From Tsukamurella asaccharolytica (GTDB taxonomy: Bacteria; Actinomycetota; Actinomycetes; Mycobacteriales; Mycobacteriaceae): DNA of 64,000 nucleotides. The notes beneath the pieces were generated by a model. It was not told where the DNA came from. It saw only the letters and a program-made list of their open reading frames with translations, and did no database searches. Positions 24,932 through 35,020 of this stretch are shown in pieces (within the stretch, counting starts at the first letter, position 1; every line of letters begins with the position of its first letter). The DNA is taken from the NCBI RefSeq assembly GCF_007858435.1, contig NZ_VIGW01000002.1:62001-126000 (forward strand). The letters are read 5' to 3'. A program made the position numbers and the translations under genes.

Positions 24932-25807
24932 ATGGCAACCGCAGCGCAGTGGCTCGAAGGGGCTCGGCCCCGCACGCTCCCGAACGCGATCGCCCCGGTG
25001 ATCGCGGGCACGGGGGCGGCGGGCTTCCTGGGCGAGGCGGTCTGGTGGAAGGCGCTCCTGGCGCTCGTGGTGTCGTTGTCGCTGATCGTGGGCGTGAACT
25101 TCGCCAACGACTACTCCGACGGCATTCGCGGCACCGACGACGACCGGGTGGGCCCGCTGCGGCTCGTCGGTGCGGGGCTCGCCTCGCCCGCGGCGGTGAA
25201 GCGCGCGGCGTTCGCGTGCTTCGGGGTCGGCGGCGTGGCCGGCGTGGTGCTGTCGCTGACGTCGGCGCCGTGGCTGATCCTCGTGGGCCTGGCCTGCGTC
25301 GCCGGGGCGTGGTTCTACACCGGCGGGACGAGGCCCTACGGCTACCTCGGTTTCGGCGAGATCGCGGTGTTCGTGTTCTTCGGCCTGGTGGCCGTGCTGG
25401 GCACCGAGTTCGTCCAGGCCGGGCGGATCGACGCATCCGGCGTGCTCGCCGCCTGCGCTGTGGGCTCGTACAGCTCCGCGGTGCTCGTCGCCAACAATCT
25501 GCGCGACATCCCCACCGACCGCGAGTCCGGCAAGATCACCCTCGCCGTCCGGCTCGGGGACTCCCGCACCCGCGTGCTCTTCGCCGTCCTCGTCGCCGTC
25601 CCGACGGTGCTGGGCCTGGCCCTCGCGGCCGTCGCCACGCCGTGGGCGCTGCTCACGCTCCTGTCGCTGCCGCTCGCCGTCCGCGCCGCACGTCCCGTGG
25701 TCCGCGGCGGTCAGGGCCCCGCCCTGATCCCCGCCCTCGCCCAGACCGGCCTCGCCATGCTCGTCTGGTCCATCGGCGCCGCAGTCGGCCTGTTCCTGGG
25801 CGCGTGA
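24932..25807 (+). CDS. menA: 1,4-dihydroxy-2-naphthoate polyprenyltransferase
   Basis: MenA is a membrane prenyltransferase (UbiA superfamily) that joins the polyprenyl chain to dihydroxynaphthoate. The 291-residue product has about eight or nine transmembrane helices. The first Asp-rich motif is in [17 protein letters not shown] (residues about 54-70), and the second region is [14 protein letters not shown] near 188-201. It lies 20 bases after the acyl-CoA dehydrogenase gene. Its prenyl donor is probably made by the synthase encoded at 5632-6624. Confidence 0.95.
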   Translation: MATAAQWLEGARPRTLPNAIAPVIAGTGAAGFLGEAVWWKALLALVVSLSLIVGVNFANDYSDGIRGTDDDRVGPLRLVGAGLASPAAVKRAAFACFGVGGVAGVVLSLTSAPWLILVGLACVAGAWFYTGGTRPYGYLGFGEIAVFVFFGLVAVLGTEFVQAGRIDASGVLAACAVGSYSSAVLVANNLRDIPTDRESGKITLAVRLGDSRTRVLFAVLVAVPTVLGLALAAVATPWALLTLLSLPLAVRAARPVVRGGQGPALIPALAQTGLAMLVWSIGAAVGLFLGA

Positions 25808-25934
25808 CGCTCACGGCCGCCGGACCGGACGTAGTCGATCGGGCGAGCCATGCGGCCCGCGCATGCCGTCCGCTGGGGGACCGACCCGCGCCGCCGCGAC
25901 CGTTCTCGTCAGTGGCCGGCGGTACCGTCCCGGC

Positions 25935-26486
25935 ATGTCAGACATCGAACGGTTGCGGGTGGTGGCGACGGTGGCCCGCACGCACAGCATCAGCGAGGCG
26001 GCCCGGGTGCACGGGGTCGCGCAGTCCACGGTCACGCGGGCCGTGGCGGCGGCGGAGGAACTCGTGGGCTTCCCCCTGTTCCGGCGCACCGTGGAGGGCG
26101 CGCAGCCGCCCGCGGGCGCGCGATCGGCGATCGGCCTGATCGAGCGGATCGTCGGCGGTTTCGACGAGCTGCGGGTGCTCGGCGCGGACCGCCCCGCGGC
26201 GTTCCGCCTCGCGCATCGCGCGAACCTACCGGTCCCGGCCCGCCTCGAGGACACGGTCGTCCTGTGGAACCGCGAGAACACGCCCGCGGTGGAGCCGATC
26301 GTCGTCGAGGATCCGGTCGCGGCGATCCGCGCCGGCGAGGCCTCCTTCGCGCTCGTGGCCAACAGCGGTCCGCTGCTCCCGGACCTCGAGACGGTGATGG
26401 TGCGGGTGACGCGTCTCGAACGGATCGAGCTGCTGCACCTGCCCGAGCCGCCCACCGAGGCGGCCGCGTTCGTCGCCCGCGTCTGA
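25935..26486 (+). CDS. Short LysR-type regulator
   Basis: A 183-residue protein with a LysR-type winged helix-turn-helix at the N-terminus (RLRVVATVARTHSISEAARV, then VAQSTVTRAVAAAEELVG). Full LysR regulators are about 300 residues; here only a reduced effector part follows, about 115 residues. The reading frame is clean, so this is a compact form or an old truncation, not a recent break. ATG 25935 sits directly at the HTH domain; upstream starts lack homology. The target is unknown. Confidence 0.7.
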   Translation: MSDIERLRVVATVARTHSISEAARVHGVAQSTVTRAVAAAEELVGFPLFRRTVEGAQPPAGARSAIGLIERIVGGFDELRVLGADRPAAFRLAHRANLPVPARLEDTVVLWNRENTPAVEPIVVEDPVAAIRAGEASFALVANSGPLLPDLETVMVRVTRLERIELLHLPEPPTEAAAFVARV

Positions 26487-26606
26487 TCACCGCACCGGCG
26501 CGCTCGTCATCAGGCCATGCGCCCGACGCATGGACCGATCCCGAAAAACAGCTCCTGAACTGCGCAGATTCCATCCATGCGTGGCGCGCATGGCTTCCCG
26601 CAGCGA

Positions 26607-27467
26607 CTACCCGCCCTGCCTCCCGCTCGCGCTGGCCGGCGCGGCACCCACGACGGAGAGCAACTGCAGCTTCTCGTAGCTCTCCGATCCGGGCTGCGCG
26701 GTGTACACGAGCAGCAGGTGCGACTGCTCCGGGTCAACGAGGTGCTGACAGTCGAGCTCGAGCGCCCCGACCTCCGTGTGGATGAAGCGCTTCACCGCGC
26801 TCGGGCGGATCCCCACAGGATGCGCCTCCCACAGCGCCGCGAACTCAGCACTGCGCGCGAGCAACAACTCCGCGTACTCCGCCGCGCGGGAACCGGGCCC
26901 CCGGAGCCCCGCCACCCCGCGCAGGCCCGAGACGAACATTGACGACAGGAACGCGTGATCGTCCGGATGGTGGATCGCGCGGCTCGCCGGGTCGGTGAAC
27001 CACCGGTACCCGACGCTGCGTGCGGGGCCGGTGTAGCCGGTGGTGTCACCCGTCAGGGCCACCGAGAGCGGCGTCTGTCGCAGGGTCTCCCCCAACTCGG
27101 TGACGATCTCCGCCGGAGTGTCGGACAGGCGATCCAGGACGCGAGCCAACCCGGGACTGATGTGATCGCCCGTCGAACCCCGGGGCGGGGCGTGCTGCCC
27201 GGCCAACCGGAAGAGGTGATCGCGCTCGTCGAGGCTCAGGTGCAGGCCCTGCGCGATGGCTGCGATCATCTGCGGCGACGGGTGCGGGCCGCGCTGCCGT
27301 TCGAGCCGGGTGTAGTAGTCGACCGACATGTGGGACAGCGCCGCCACCTCCTCCCGCCGGAGGCCCTGCGTCCGCCGCCGCTGTCCCCGTGGGAGTCCGA
27401 CGTCCTCCGGCTGCAGAGCCTCCCGCCGCCGGCGGAGGAACTCCGCGAGCCCTTCTCGGTCGATCAT
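26607..27467 (-). CDS. XRE-family regulator with MmyB-like ligand domain
   Basis: A 286-residue regulator. Helix-turn-helix at about residues 8-75 ([34 protein letters not shown]), then an MmyB-like PAS-fold domain at about 105-270 (RWFTDPASR, then [15 protein letters not shown]), a family that can bind fatty acids. AGGAGG five bases before ATG 27467 supports this start over the GTG two codons upstream. It is divergent from an SDR gene, the common arrangement in which this regulator controls the neighbouring oxidoreductase. Confidence 0.88.
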   Translation of the reverse strand: MIDREGLAEFLRRRREALQPEDVGLPRGQRRRTQGLRREEVAALSHMSVDYYTRLERQRGPHPSPQMIAAIAQGLHLSLDERDHLFRLAGQHAPPRGSTGDHISPGLARVLDRLSDTPAEIVTELGETLRQTPLSVALTGDTTGYTGPARSVGYRWFTDPASRAIHHPDDHAFLSSMFVSGLRGVAGLRGPGSRAAEYAELLLARSAEFAALWEAHPVGIRPSAVKRFIHTEVGALELDCQHLVDPEQSHLLLVYTAQPGSESYEKLQLLSVVGAAPASASGRQGG

Positions 27468-27585
27468 CCGCACCTCCTGTCGACGACGCTACTGGGGCCG
27501 GATCGATCGCGGGTCCTGGGCGGCGTCCTCATCCGGGGATCGACGATCCCTGGCTCCGCGCCGGAGACCCTGCGAGGGTGAAGCC

Positions 27586-28524
27586 ATGAAGCGAACCCCG
27601 ATCGACCTCACCCTCCCCGATCTCACCGGCAAGCGCGCCGTCGTCACCGGCGGCACCGACGGCATCGGCCTCGTCATCGCGCGGCGCCTCGCCGCGGCCG
27701 GCGCGGAGGTCGTCCTGCCCGCGCGGAACGCCGCGAAGGCCGAGTCCGCGATCGCAGCGATCGGCGCCGCTGCGCCGGCGGCGGCCGTCTCCACACACCC
27801 CCTCGACCTGTCGTCCCTCGCGTCGGTGGAGGCGCTCGGCCGCACGCTGCTCGACGACGGCCGCCCCATCGACCTGCTCATCAACAACGCCGGCGTGATG
27901 ACCCCGCCCACCCGGCAGACGACCGCCGACGGCTTCGAGCTCCAGTTCGGGACCAACCACCTCGGCCACGTCGCGCTGGTCGCGCACCTCCTGCCGCTGC
28001 TCCGCGAGTCGCGGGCCCGCGTCACGTCGCAGATCAGCATCGCCGCCAACGAGGGGGCGATCAACTGGGACGACCTGAACTGGGAGGCGTCGTACAAGGG
28101 CTCCGGCGCCTACAGCCAGTCCAAGATCGCCTTCGGCCTGTTCGGGCTCGAACTGGACCGGATGAGCCGGGAGCGGGGCTGGGGAATCACCAGCACTCTG
28201 TCCCACCCCGGGGTCGCCCCGACCAGCCTCCTGGCGGCGCGACCGGAGATCGGCCGGGACGGCGACACGCTGGGGGTGCGGATCATCCGACGGTTGTCGT
28301 CGCTGGGGCTCGTCGTCGGTACCGCGGAGACCGCCGCACTCCCCGCCCTCCTGGCCGCGACGACGCCGGACGCGGGAGGCCGGTTGTACGGCCCCAAGGG
28401 CGTGATGCACCTCGGCGGCCCGCCCGCAGTACAGCCCCTCTACAGCAGGCTCCGCAGCGAGGACGAGGCCCGCCGCATGTGGCAGATCTCGCAACGCATG
28501 ACCGGGGTCGCCTTCCCGGACTGA
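27586..28524 (+). CDS. Short-chain dehydrogenase/reductase
   Basis: A 312-residue NAD(P)-dependent oxidoreductase. The cofactor motif is [15 protein letters not shown] (residues about 21-35), NNAGVM lies near 102, and Tyr and Lys of the active site are in YSQSKIAFG near 170. The usual catalytic Ser region reads SQISIAAN, which is slightly unusual. It resembles retinol dehydrogenase-like SDRs of actinobacteria. It is divergent from the XRE/MmyB-type regulator gene and is its probable target. Substrate unknown. Confidence 0.88.
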   Translation: MKRTPIDLTLPDLTGKRAVVTGGTDGIGLVIARRLAAAGAEVVLPARNAAKAESAIAAIGAAAPAAAVSTHPLDLSSLASVEALGRTLLDDGRPIDLLINNAGVMTPPTRQTTADGFELQFGTNHLGHVALVAHLLPLLRESRARVTSQISIAANEGAINWDDLNWEASYKGSGAYSQSKIAFGLFGLELDRMSRERGWGITSTLSHPGVAPTSLLAARPEIGRDGDTLGVRIIRRLSSLGLVVGTAETAALPALLAATTPDAGGRLYGPKGVMHLGGPPAVQPLYSRLRSEDEARRMWQISQRMTGVAFPD

Positions 28525-28559
28525 CCCGGCGACCGCCGGCGCGGCACCCACGACGGCCC

Positions 28560-29660
28560 CTACTCCTGCCACGTCCCGTCGGCGAGGAAGCGCTCGACGG
28601 TGAGCGTGGGCGAGGCGAGATCGAAGCCCTTCCGCTGCACCCAGCTGTCGTCGAAGTAGGTGTCCAGGTACCGGTCCCCGTCGTCCGCGAGGAGGGTGAC
28701 GACGCTGCCGGAGCGGCCCGCCTGCAGCATCTCGGCGATCACGCCGAACGCGCCCCACAGGTTGGTGCCGGTCGAGCCGCCCACGCGGCGGCCGAGCACG
28801 GCCGAGGCGACGCGGGCCGCGGCGATCGAACCGGCGTCGGGTACCCCGACCATCCGATCGACGATCTCCGGGATGAACGAGGGCTCCACCCGTGGGCGAC
28901 CGATGCCCTCGATGCGGGAGGACTGCCCCGTCTGCACCGTGCAGTCGCCGGCGACGAACCCGGGCAGGAAACTGGAGTTCTCCGGGTCCACCACGCACAG
29001 GCGGGTCGCGTGCCGGCGGTAGCGGATGTAGCGGCCGATGGTCGCCGAGGTGCCACCCGTGCCCGCGCCGACCACGATCCACGCCGGCTCGGAGTGCCTC
29101 TCGAGCGAGAGCTGCGAGAAGATCGACTCGGCGATGTTGTTGTTGCCACGCCAGTCCGTCGCGCATTCGGCGTGCGTGAACTGATCCATGTAGTGGCCGC
29201 CGCGCTCAGCGGCGAGCCGGGCGGCCTCGGTGTACACCTCGTCGGCGCGGTCGACAAAATGGCACGTGCCGCCCTCGCGCTCGATGAGCGCCACCTTCGC
29301 GGGCGACGTCGAGCGCGTCATCACCGCGATGAAGGGCAACCCCAGCAGCTTCGCGAAGTACGCCTCCGACACCGCCGTAGAGCCCGACGAGGCCTCGATC
29401 ACCGTCGTACCTTCGCGGACCCAACCGTTGCACAGGGAGTACAGGAACAGGGACCGGGCCAGGCGATGCTTGAGACTGCCGGTGATGTGCGTGGTCTCGT
29501 CCTTGAGGTACAGGTCGATACCCGCGTCCCACGACCACTCCCGCAGCGGGAAGCGCAGCAGGTGCGTATCGGCACTGCGACGGGCGTCGGCCTCGATCAG
29601 GCGGACGGCGTTGTCCACCCACGACCGGTCCGCGGACCGGTCGTGGACGCTGGTCCTCAC
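28560..29660 (-). CDS. PLP-dependent cysteine synthase family protein (CysK2-like)
   Basis: The product is a 366-residue fold-type II PLP enzyme. The Schiff-base Lys is in [12 protein letters not shown] (near residue 64). The Asn-loop reads [12 protein letters not shown] and the phosphate-binding Gly-rich loop [14 protein letters not shown]. It most resembles M. tuberculosis CysK2 (Rv0848), which makes S-sulfocysteine from O-phosphoserine and thiosulfate. The GTG start overlaps the DUF4229 gene's stop, so the two are coupled. No serine acetyltransferase gene is nearby. Confidence 0.85.
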   Translation of the reverse strand: MRTSVHDRSADRSWVDNAVRLIEADARRSADTHLLRFPLREWSWDAGIDLYLKDETTHITGSLKHRLARSLFLYSLCNGWVREGTTVIEASSGSTAVSEAYFAKLLGLPFIAVMTRSTSPAKVALIEREGGTCHFVDRADEVYTEAARLAAERGGHYMDQFTHAECATDWRGNNNIAESIFSQLSLERHSEPAWIVVGAGTGGTSATIGRYIRYRRHATRLCVVDPENSSFLPGFVAGDCTVQTGQSSRIEGIGRPRVEPSFIPEIVDRMVGVPDAGSIAAARVASAVLGRRVGGSTGTNLWGAFGVIAEMLQAGRSGSVVTLLADDGDRYLDTYFDDSWVQRKGFDLASPTLTVERFLADGTWQE

Positions 29661-29956
29661 TCGTCCGCGCCCTGGAGCCGCCGTCGGAAGTCGTCACGCT
29701 TGGCCTTGCGCGCCTCGTCGATCACGGCCGCGCTCTCGTTCACCCTCGTGCGCAGCTTCTTACCCAGCACCATCGACAGGGGCAGCGAGACCACGAGCGC
29801 GAACAGGAAGACGGGAACGGGCGGCACCTCGTCGAGGACGAGGTACCCGATGCCGTAGAGCACCGCGAAGACGGCGACGACGAGTCCCAGGCGGAACAGC
29901 GTATAGAAAAAGATGTCGCGCACCAGGGCCCGCTTGGCCGTACTCGTCTCGGTCAT
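29657..29956 (-). CDS. DUF4229 membrane protein
   Basis: A 99-residue protein with two transmembrane helices (about residues 16-40 and 47-66) and a charged C-terminal tail ([20 protein letters not shown]). DUF4229 proteins are small actinobacterial membrane proteins of unknown role, often near menA or cytochrome c genes. ATG 29956 begins just before the first helix; upstream extensions cross an AT-rich promoter-like stretch. Confidence 0.82.
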   Translation of the reverse strand: MTETSTAKRALVRDIFFYTLFRLGLVVAVFAVLYGIGYLVLDEVPPVPVFLFALVVSLPLSMVLGKKLRTRVNESAAVIDEARKAKRDDFRRRLQGADE

Positions 29957-30055
29957 GAGCAACAGTTTACTCCCCGCCCGAAATACGACTTTACCAATTC
30001 TTGGCACTCCGATAGAGGTTCGAGTACTCGGGCAAATCGCTGCATACTGGGCATC

Positions 30056-30295
30056 ATGACCACGGCACACCCGAATCTCGCCCAGCGCGCAGCGGACCCG
30101 CGGACCGCTGCTCCCCGTCAGCCCGAGCGGCTCATGACCCCAGGCCAGGTGGCCTCACTGTTCAACGTGAACCCCAAGACCGTCACCCGATGGGCCGGCG
30201 CGGGCCTGCTCGGCTCCGTTCGGACGCCGGGCGGACACCGTCGCTTCCGCGCATCGGAAGTCTTTGCTCTGTTGAACCAGAACACCACCGCGTAG
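30056..30295 (+). CDS. BldC-like small MerR-type DNA-binding protein
   Basis: A 79-residue protein: a disordered N-terminus of about 25 residues followed by a single MerR-type winged helix-turn-helix (LMTPGQVASLFNVNPKTVTR, RTPGGHRRFRASEV). This is the BldC architecture, without effector or dimerisation domain. BldC of Streptomyces binds direct repeats cooperatively and controls development. A strong terminator follows at once. A second small HTH protein of related type is encoded at 63273. Confidence 0.88.
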   Translation: MTTAHPNLAQRAADPRTAAPRQPERLMTPGQVASLFNVNPKTVTRWAGAGLLGSVRTPGGHRRFRASEVFALLNQNTTA

Positions 30296-30311
30296 TTCTC
30301 GTCAACGCCGG

Positions 30312-30356
30312 CGGGCGCCGCTCCACCGAGGTCCTCGGCGGGGCGGCGCCCGTTTT
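30312..30356 (+). terminator. Hairpin terminator after the BldC-like gene
   Basis: CGGGCGCCGC (30312-30321) pairs with GCGGCGCCCG (30343-30352), followed by TTTTC. The loop contains a second small stem (CCGAGG/CCTCGG). It lies between two converging genes and may serve both. Confidence 0.65.
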
Positions 30357-30379
30357 CGTCGATGAGCGCGCGAGCGGGC

Positions 30380-31378
30380 TCAGCCGGCGTAGGAGTGCAG
30401 GCTGCCCGTCGCGAAGTAGTTGATGACGAACAGGTTGAAGACCATCACCGCGAAGCCGAGCAGGTTCAGGTACGGCGCGGCCTTGCGCCACACCGACGTG
30501 GCCCGGGCGTGCAGGTACGCCGCGTAGAAGACCCACGCGATGAACGAGGTGGTCTCCTTCGGGTCCCAGGCCCACGGTCGGCCCCACGCGGCCTCGGCCC
30601 AGATCGCGCCGCAGATGACGCCGGCGCTGAACAGCGGGAAAGCGACGATCACGGTGCCGTAGGCCACGCGATCGAGCACCTGCGTGGGCGGGATGGCCTG
30701 CAGCAGCCGGCCGCCGGCGCCGGAGGTGACCGTGACGGAACCGTCGGGCAGCTCGAACCGCCGGCGGATCAGGTACAGCAGGCTGGCCACGCCGGAGACC
30801 AGGAAGATGCCGGCACCGATCGAGACGATCGAGACGTGGATCGCGAGCCAGTACGACTTCAGCGAGGGCACCACGGGACCGGCGGTCGTGTACAGGACGG
30901 CCTCGGCGATAAACATGAAGATGAGGATCGGGACCAGCACGAACCCGAGGATCGGCCGGGCCTCAGGCTTGCGCAGCAACACCAGCGAGGCCAAGACCGC
31001 GCCCGCGCACATGATGGACATGAACTCGTACATGTTGCCCCAGGGCATGCGCTCGGTGGCGACGCCGCGAAGCACGATCGAGGTCGCGTGTACGAGCAGT
31101 CCGGCAACGACCAGGGCGTACCCCATGCGGCCGATCCGCTCGGACTTCGAGCGACGGGGCGTGTCGTCGACCACCCGCCCGGGAGCGGAGTCGGTGGCGA
31201 TCGGGCCGCCGCCGGCGGCGACGAGCTCGCGCTTGCGGTCGCGCGCGGTGGAAGCGTCCACCCGCGACGTCGCGAGCTCGACGACCATCAGGACCAGCGC
31301 GAGCGCGTAGATCCCGGTGGCGCTGGTGAACAGCACATCGGCGAAGTTCGCCAGGTCGACGTTCGTCTCGGTTCCCAT
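30380..31378 (-). CDS. ccsB: Cytochrome c biogenesis protein CcsB (CcsA/CcmC-type haem handling protein)
   Basis: This polytopic membrane protein delivers and attaches haem to apocytochrome c in the system II (Ccs) pathway, working with ResB. The 332-residue product has about eight helices. The haem-binding tryptophan-rich motif is WGRPWAWDPKETTSFIAW near residue 260, with flanking His residues (LLVHATS, LAIHVSIVS, YLHARATS). ATG 31378 is used; a GTG two codons upstream overlaps the resB stop. It corresponds to Rv0529. Confidence 0.93.
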   Translation of the reverse strand: MGTETNVDLANFADVLFTSATGIYALALVLMVVELATSRVDASTARDRKRELVAAGGGPIATDSAPGRVVDDTPRRSKSERIGRMGYALVVAGLLVHATSIVLRGVATERMPWGNMYEFMSIMCAGAVLASLVLLRKPEARPILGFVLVPILIFMFIAEAVLYTTAGPVVPSLKSYWLAIHVSIVSIGAGIFLVSGVASLLYLIRRRFELPDGSVTVTSGAGGRLLQAIPPTQVLDRVAYGTVIVAFPLFSAGVICGAIWAEAAWGRPWAWDPKETTSFIAWVFYAAYLHARATSVWRKAAPYLNLLGFAVMVFNLFVINYFATGSLHSYAG

Positions 31379-31380
31379 GG

Positions 31381-32973
31381 TCACGCCACTTTCTCACCGT
31401 TGGGGCCGACCAGGCGGTCGGCCAGTGCTTCGAAGTCCTCGGTCCATCCGGCCAGGTCGGTGCGGGCCAGGCCGGCGATCTCCATCACCGTACCGCCGTG
31501 CTCGCGCGGGGTCAGCCGGACGAACACCCGCCGACGGCGCACGGTGAGCGAGACGATGAGCCCGCCCAGCATCCCGATCGAGAAGATCAGCGTCCAGTTC
31601 TGCGCCGGGTTGTGGCTGACCTGCAGGGCCGCGAAGTTGGTCACCCCGTCGAACCGGACCTGGGTGCCGCCCTCGATGGTCGTCGACTGCCCGACGGAGA
31701 GGTTCACCCGCGCCTTCTTCGCGAGCCGGCCGGAGTCGATCTGATCGCGGCTGAGCGAGAAGATGTTCTGCGGCTTGCCGGTGTCGAGCCCGGTGTCGCC
31801 CTCGTAGATGTCCACCGCGACGGCCGGATCGTTCGCCGCGGGGAACCGCGAGGTGAGCAGCGTCCCGTCGAGCTGCTTGGTGGGGGCGAGCAACCCCTCG
31901 ATCCCGATCTGTTTGGTGCGCCGCTCCTCCTCGGAGGGGTAGAGCTCGGCGGGCGGATCGAAGCGCAGGGCGCCGGAGGAGAGGAAGTTGATCCTGTCCT
32001 GCGGGGCGAACTGCATGGTCTGCTTCCGCACCGCACCGTTCGGGTAGGTCACGGTGAAGGTGGCGGCGTAGCCGTGACCGAGCATGTAGACGCGCACGCC
32101 GTCCATGCGGAGAGGCTTGTTGACCTCGATCTCGTACTGCTTCCACGTGCCGTCGCGCAGTCCCTCACGATCCTGGTACGAGGCCGTCGTGCGGAACATG
32201 TCGGGCTGCGCGTTCGGCAGGAAGGTGGCCAGCACCTTGTCGGCCTTGAGGCAGAAGGGCGCGAGCCCGGTGCCGTCGACGAGGTTGCCGGAGCGGAAGT
32301 TGTCGTAGTTCGACGAGATGTTGCAGAAGCCGTCGTCGCCTGCGATCACGATGCGCGAGCCCTCGTAGGAGAACTGCTGGCCGACGCCGATCGCGATGAG
32401 GATCCCCACCAGCGAGATGTGGAAGACCAGGTTGCCGGCCTCGCGGAGGTAGCCCTTCTCGGCGGAGACGGTGACGGTGCCCTCGGCCTCGTTCGCGCCG
32501 CCGACACGGGAGATCTTGCGCCAGCCCTTGAGCCCCGCGAGCACGGTCTGCGCGGCGGTCTCCGGGTCCTCGTCACTCTCGCGGGTGGTGTGCCGCGGCA
32601 GCCGCGACAGATTGCGCGGGGTCGCGACGGGCGGGGTGCGCAGGGCGCGGAAGTGCTCGAAACACCGCGGCACGATGCAGCCGACGAGCGAGACGAACAG
32701 GAGTGCGTAGATCGACGTGAACCACACCGACTTGAAGACGCCGAAGAGCTGGAGCTTGTCCATGATCTCGGCGACGGTGCCGTGCTCGGCGATGTAGTTC
32801 GCGGTGGCCTCGGCCTCGACGTCGCGCTGGGGTAGCAGCGCACCGGGCATGGCCGCGACGGCCAGGAGGAAAAGCAGCACCAGCGCGGTCTTCATCGACG
32901 TGAGCGAGCGCCATGCGTTGCGGACTGCGGCGAGGGCGCGGCGGAGCGGGGACTGCGTGCGGGAGGTACTCAT
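31381..32973 (-). CDS. resB: Cytochrome c biogenesis protein ResB
   Basis: ResB is the membrane partner of CcsB in the system II cytochrome c synthetase. The 530-residue product has three transmembrane helices near the N-terminus (about residues 26-46, 85-105 and 180-200), a large extracytoplasmic domain and a final helix at about 450-470. The N-terminal WRSLTSMKTALVLLFLLAV segment is typical. Its ATG overlaps the ccdA stop (ATGA), giving a tightly coupled operon. It corresponds to Rv0528. Confidence 0.93.
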   Translation of the reverse strand: MSTSRTQSPLRRALAAVRNAWRSLTSMKTALVLLFLLAVAAMPGALLPQRDVEAEATANYIAEHGTVAEIMDKLQLFGVFKSVWFTSIYALLFVSLVGCIVPRCFEHFRALRTPPVATPRNLSRLPRHTTRESDEDPETAAQTVLAGLKGWRKISRVGGANEAEGTVTVSAEKGYLREAGNLVFHISLVGILIAIGVGQQFSYEGSRIVIAGDDGFCNISSNYDNFRSGNLVDGTGLAPFCLKADKVLATFLPNAQPDMFRTTASYQDREGLRDGTWKQYEIEVNKPLRMDGVRVYMLGHGYAATFTVTYPNGAVRKQTMQFAPQDRINFLSSGALRFDPPAELYPSEEERRTKQIGIEGLLAPTKQLDGTLLTSRFPAANDPAVAVDIYEGDTGLDTGKPQNIFSLSRDQIDSGRLAKKARVNLSVGQSTTIEGGTQVRFDGVTNFAALQVSHNPAQNWTLIFSIGMLGGLIVSLTVRRRRVFVRLTPREHGGTVMEIAGLARTDLAGWTEDFEALADRLVGPNGEKVA

Positions 32974-33758
32974 CAGATCGGCATCACTGTGTTGGAGATG
33001 AAGAGGCGGCGCACCAGGTCGATGAACTCGGCCCAGTAGCCGGTGACCAGGGCGATGCCGACGGCGATCATCAGCACGCCGCCGACGACCTGGATGCGGC
33101 GCGAGTTTCGGCGCATCCACCCGACGGCGCGGACGGCCACCGTCGACCCGAGGGCCAGGACGATGAAGGGCAGGCCGAGCCCCGCGCAGTAGGCGACGAT
33201 GAGGATCGCGCCGCGGGCGGGCTCGGCGTCGGTGCCGACGACGATGGACAGGATCCCGGCCAGCGTCGGCCCGATGCACGGGGTCCAGCCGAGTGCGAAG
33301 ACGCCGCCGAGCAGCGGCGCGCCCGCGAGGGTGGTCCACTGCCGAGGCGCGAACCGGACGTCGCGCTCGAGCATCGGGACCAGGCCGATGAAGGCGAGGC
33401 CCATGACGATGGTGATGACGCCGCCGATCCGCATGAGCGTCTCGGCGTTGAGCCGGATCGAGGCGGCGAGCCCGAAGACCGACATCGTCATCAGCAGGAA
33501 GACCGCGGTGAAGCCCGCGACGAAGAGCACCGCGGCGCCCAGGACCCGCCAGCGGCCCGCTCGCGCGCCGGCCCGCGCCTCGTCGACGGTGGCGGCGGGC
33601 GCCTCGGCCCCGACCAGCCCGGCCAGGTACGACAGGTAACCCGGCACGAGGGGCACGATGCACGGCGAGGCGAAGGAGACGAGTCCGGCGAGCAGGCAGG
33701 CGCCGAGCGCGAGCAGCAGCGGGCCCGAGACGGCGGCGTTGGCGAAGGCGTCCCCCAT
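32973..33758 (-). CDS. ccdA: Cytochrome c biogenesis protein CcdA
   Basis: CcdA carries reducing power across the membrane to the thioredoxin-like protein that keeps apocytochrome c thiols reduced. The 261-residue product has about six helices with the two conserved Cys-containing segments, [19 protein letters not shown] and [15 protein letters not shown]. Both Cys residues are present. It lies directly after the thioredoxin-like lipoprotein gene, with which its start overlaps by one base. It corresponds to Rv0527. Confidence 0.95.
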   Translation of the reverse strand: MGDAFANAAVSGPLLLALGACLLAGLVSFASPCIVPLVPGYLSYLAGLVGAEAPAATVDEARAGARAGRWRVLGAAVLFVAGFTAVFLLMTMSVFGLAASIRLNAETLMRIGGVITIVMGLAFIGLVPMLERDVRFAPRQWTTLAGAPLLGGVFALGWTPCIGPTLAGILSIVVGTDAEPARGAILIVAYCAGLGLPFIVLALGSTVAVRAVGWMRRNSRRIQVVGGVLMIAVGIALVTGYWAEFIDLVRRLFISNTVMPI

Positions 33759-34378
33759 CAGCCCTCCCCCAGGACCTTCTCGATCGTGGCGGTGAGTTCC
33801 TGCTCGCCGACGGTCGTGAGATAGGCGGCGGCCACGCGGTGCTGCCGGTCGAGCACGAAGGTCATCGGCACCACGGTGGTCGGATACTCCTCGCCGATGG
33901 CGAGCAGGGTCTTCCCCGGCGGGTCGTAGATCGACGGGTACGTCAGGCCCTGCGAGGCGATGAAGTCGCGGGCGGCGTCGTCACCGGCGGTCTCGCGGAC
34001 GTTGATGCCGAGGAACTGCACGCCCTTGTCCTTGGTGGCGACGAAGGTCCGCTCGAGCTCGGGGGATTCGATGCGGCACGGCGCGCACCAGCTGCCCCAC
34101 ACGTTGACCACGACGACCTTGCCCGCGTAGTCGGAGAGCCTCAGGGTCGTGTTCGGGTCGGTCACGCTGCGCCCGGACAGGTTCTCGACGGCGCTGCGCT
34201 GCCCGGGCTCGTAGAACTGCCGGACCTTGCCGCCGGGCGCGATCACGCCGCCCTTGGCGGCCTGATCGGAGAGCTGGACGCAGCCGGAGGTGCCGAACGC
34301 GACCGCGCCGGCGACGAGGAGCGCGGCGGCGCGGCGGACGATCGCGGAGCGCCCGGCGCCGCGGCGGGCGCGGCTCAC
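33758..34378 (-). CDS. TlpA/ResA-like thiol-disulfide lipoprotein
   Basis: The product is a 206-residue extracytoplasmic thioredoxin-fold protein that would reduce the CxxCH site of apocytochrome c. An N-terminal hydrophobic segment ([15 protein letters not shown]) ends in a lipobox-like sequence, so it is probably a lipoprotein. The redox site is WCAPC in [15 protein letters not shown] near residue 95. The GTG start overlaps the stop of the phosphatase gene. It feeds electrons from CcdA to the ResB-CcsB substrate. It corresponds to Rv0526. Confidence 0.9.
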   Translation of the reverse strand: MSRARRGAGRSAIVRRAAALLVAGAVAFGTSGCVQLSDQAAKGGVIAPGGKVRQFYEPGQRSAVENLSGRSVTDPNTTLRLSDYAGKVVVVNVWGSWCAPCRIESPELERTFVATKDKGVQFLGINVRETAGDDAARDFIASQGLTYPSIYDPPGKTLLAIGEEYPTTVVPMTFVLDRQHRVAAAYLTTVGEQELTATIEKVLGEG

Positions 34379-35013
34379 GCTCCGCGCACCAGCGGGTCCG
34401 TGGCGCCCGCCGGCTCGGAGTAGACGATGTCGACGAGCTCGTCGCCCTCGTAGACGAGGCTGGTGAGCGAGGCGAGCGAGCACTGCCGGTTGCGCGGGTC
34501 GTGCCAGAGCCGCTTGCCCTCGAGGTGGCGGCGCAGGGTCACGACGGGCAGCTGGTGGCTCACGAGCACGGCCTCGTGGCCGCGGGCCCGCTCGCGGGCG
34601 ATGTCGACGACGCCGACCATGCGGTGGGCGATCTGCAGGTAGGGCTCGCCCCACGACGGGGTGAACGGGTCGCGCAGCTTGGGCCAGTGCTTGGGCTGGC
34701 GCAGGGCACCGTCGCCGACGGCCACCTTGAGGCCCTCGAACTGGTTCCCCGCCTCGATGAGCTCCTCGTCGGTGATGATGGTCAGTCCGTGGGATTCGGC
34801 GATGGGGGTCGCGGTCTCCTGGGCGCGCTGCAGCGGCGAGGCGAAGACGGCGGTGATGTCGTGGTCGGCGAGCGCGTCGGCGACCGTCTGTGCCTGGGCC
34901 CGGCCCTTCTCGGACAGGCGGAACCCGGGGAGGCGCCCGTAGAGGATGCCGTCGGGGTTGTGCACCTCGCCGTGCCGCATCACGTGCACGATCGTCGTTT
35001 CCTTGGCGGTCAT
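34375..35013 (-). CDS. Histidine phosphatase family protein
   Basis: A 212-residue phosphoglycerate mutase-like phosphatase. The RHG motif VMRHGEVHNPDG (residues about 11-22) supplies the phosphohistidine, and the second His is in VLVSHQLPVV near 150. Glu for proton transfer is near ASPLQRAQETA. It lies between hemL and the cytochrome c maturation genes, the conserved place of Rv0525. The substrate is unknown; linkage suggests a role tied to haem or cytochrome supply, but that is inference. Confidence 0.88.
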   Translation of the reverse strand: MTAKETTIVHVMRHGEVHNPDGILYGRLPGFRLSEKGRAQAQTVADALADHDITAVFASPLQRAQETATPIAESHGLTIITDEELIEAGNQFEGLKVAVGDGALRQPKHWPKLRDPFTPSWGEPYLQIAHRMVGVVDIARERARGHEAVLVSHQLPVVTLRRHLEGKRLWHDPRNRQCSLASLTSLVYEGDELVDIVYSEPAGATDPLVRGA

Positions 35014-35020
35014 AGGGCCC

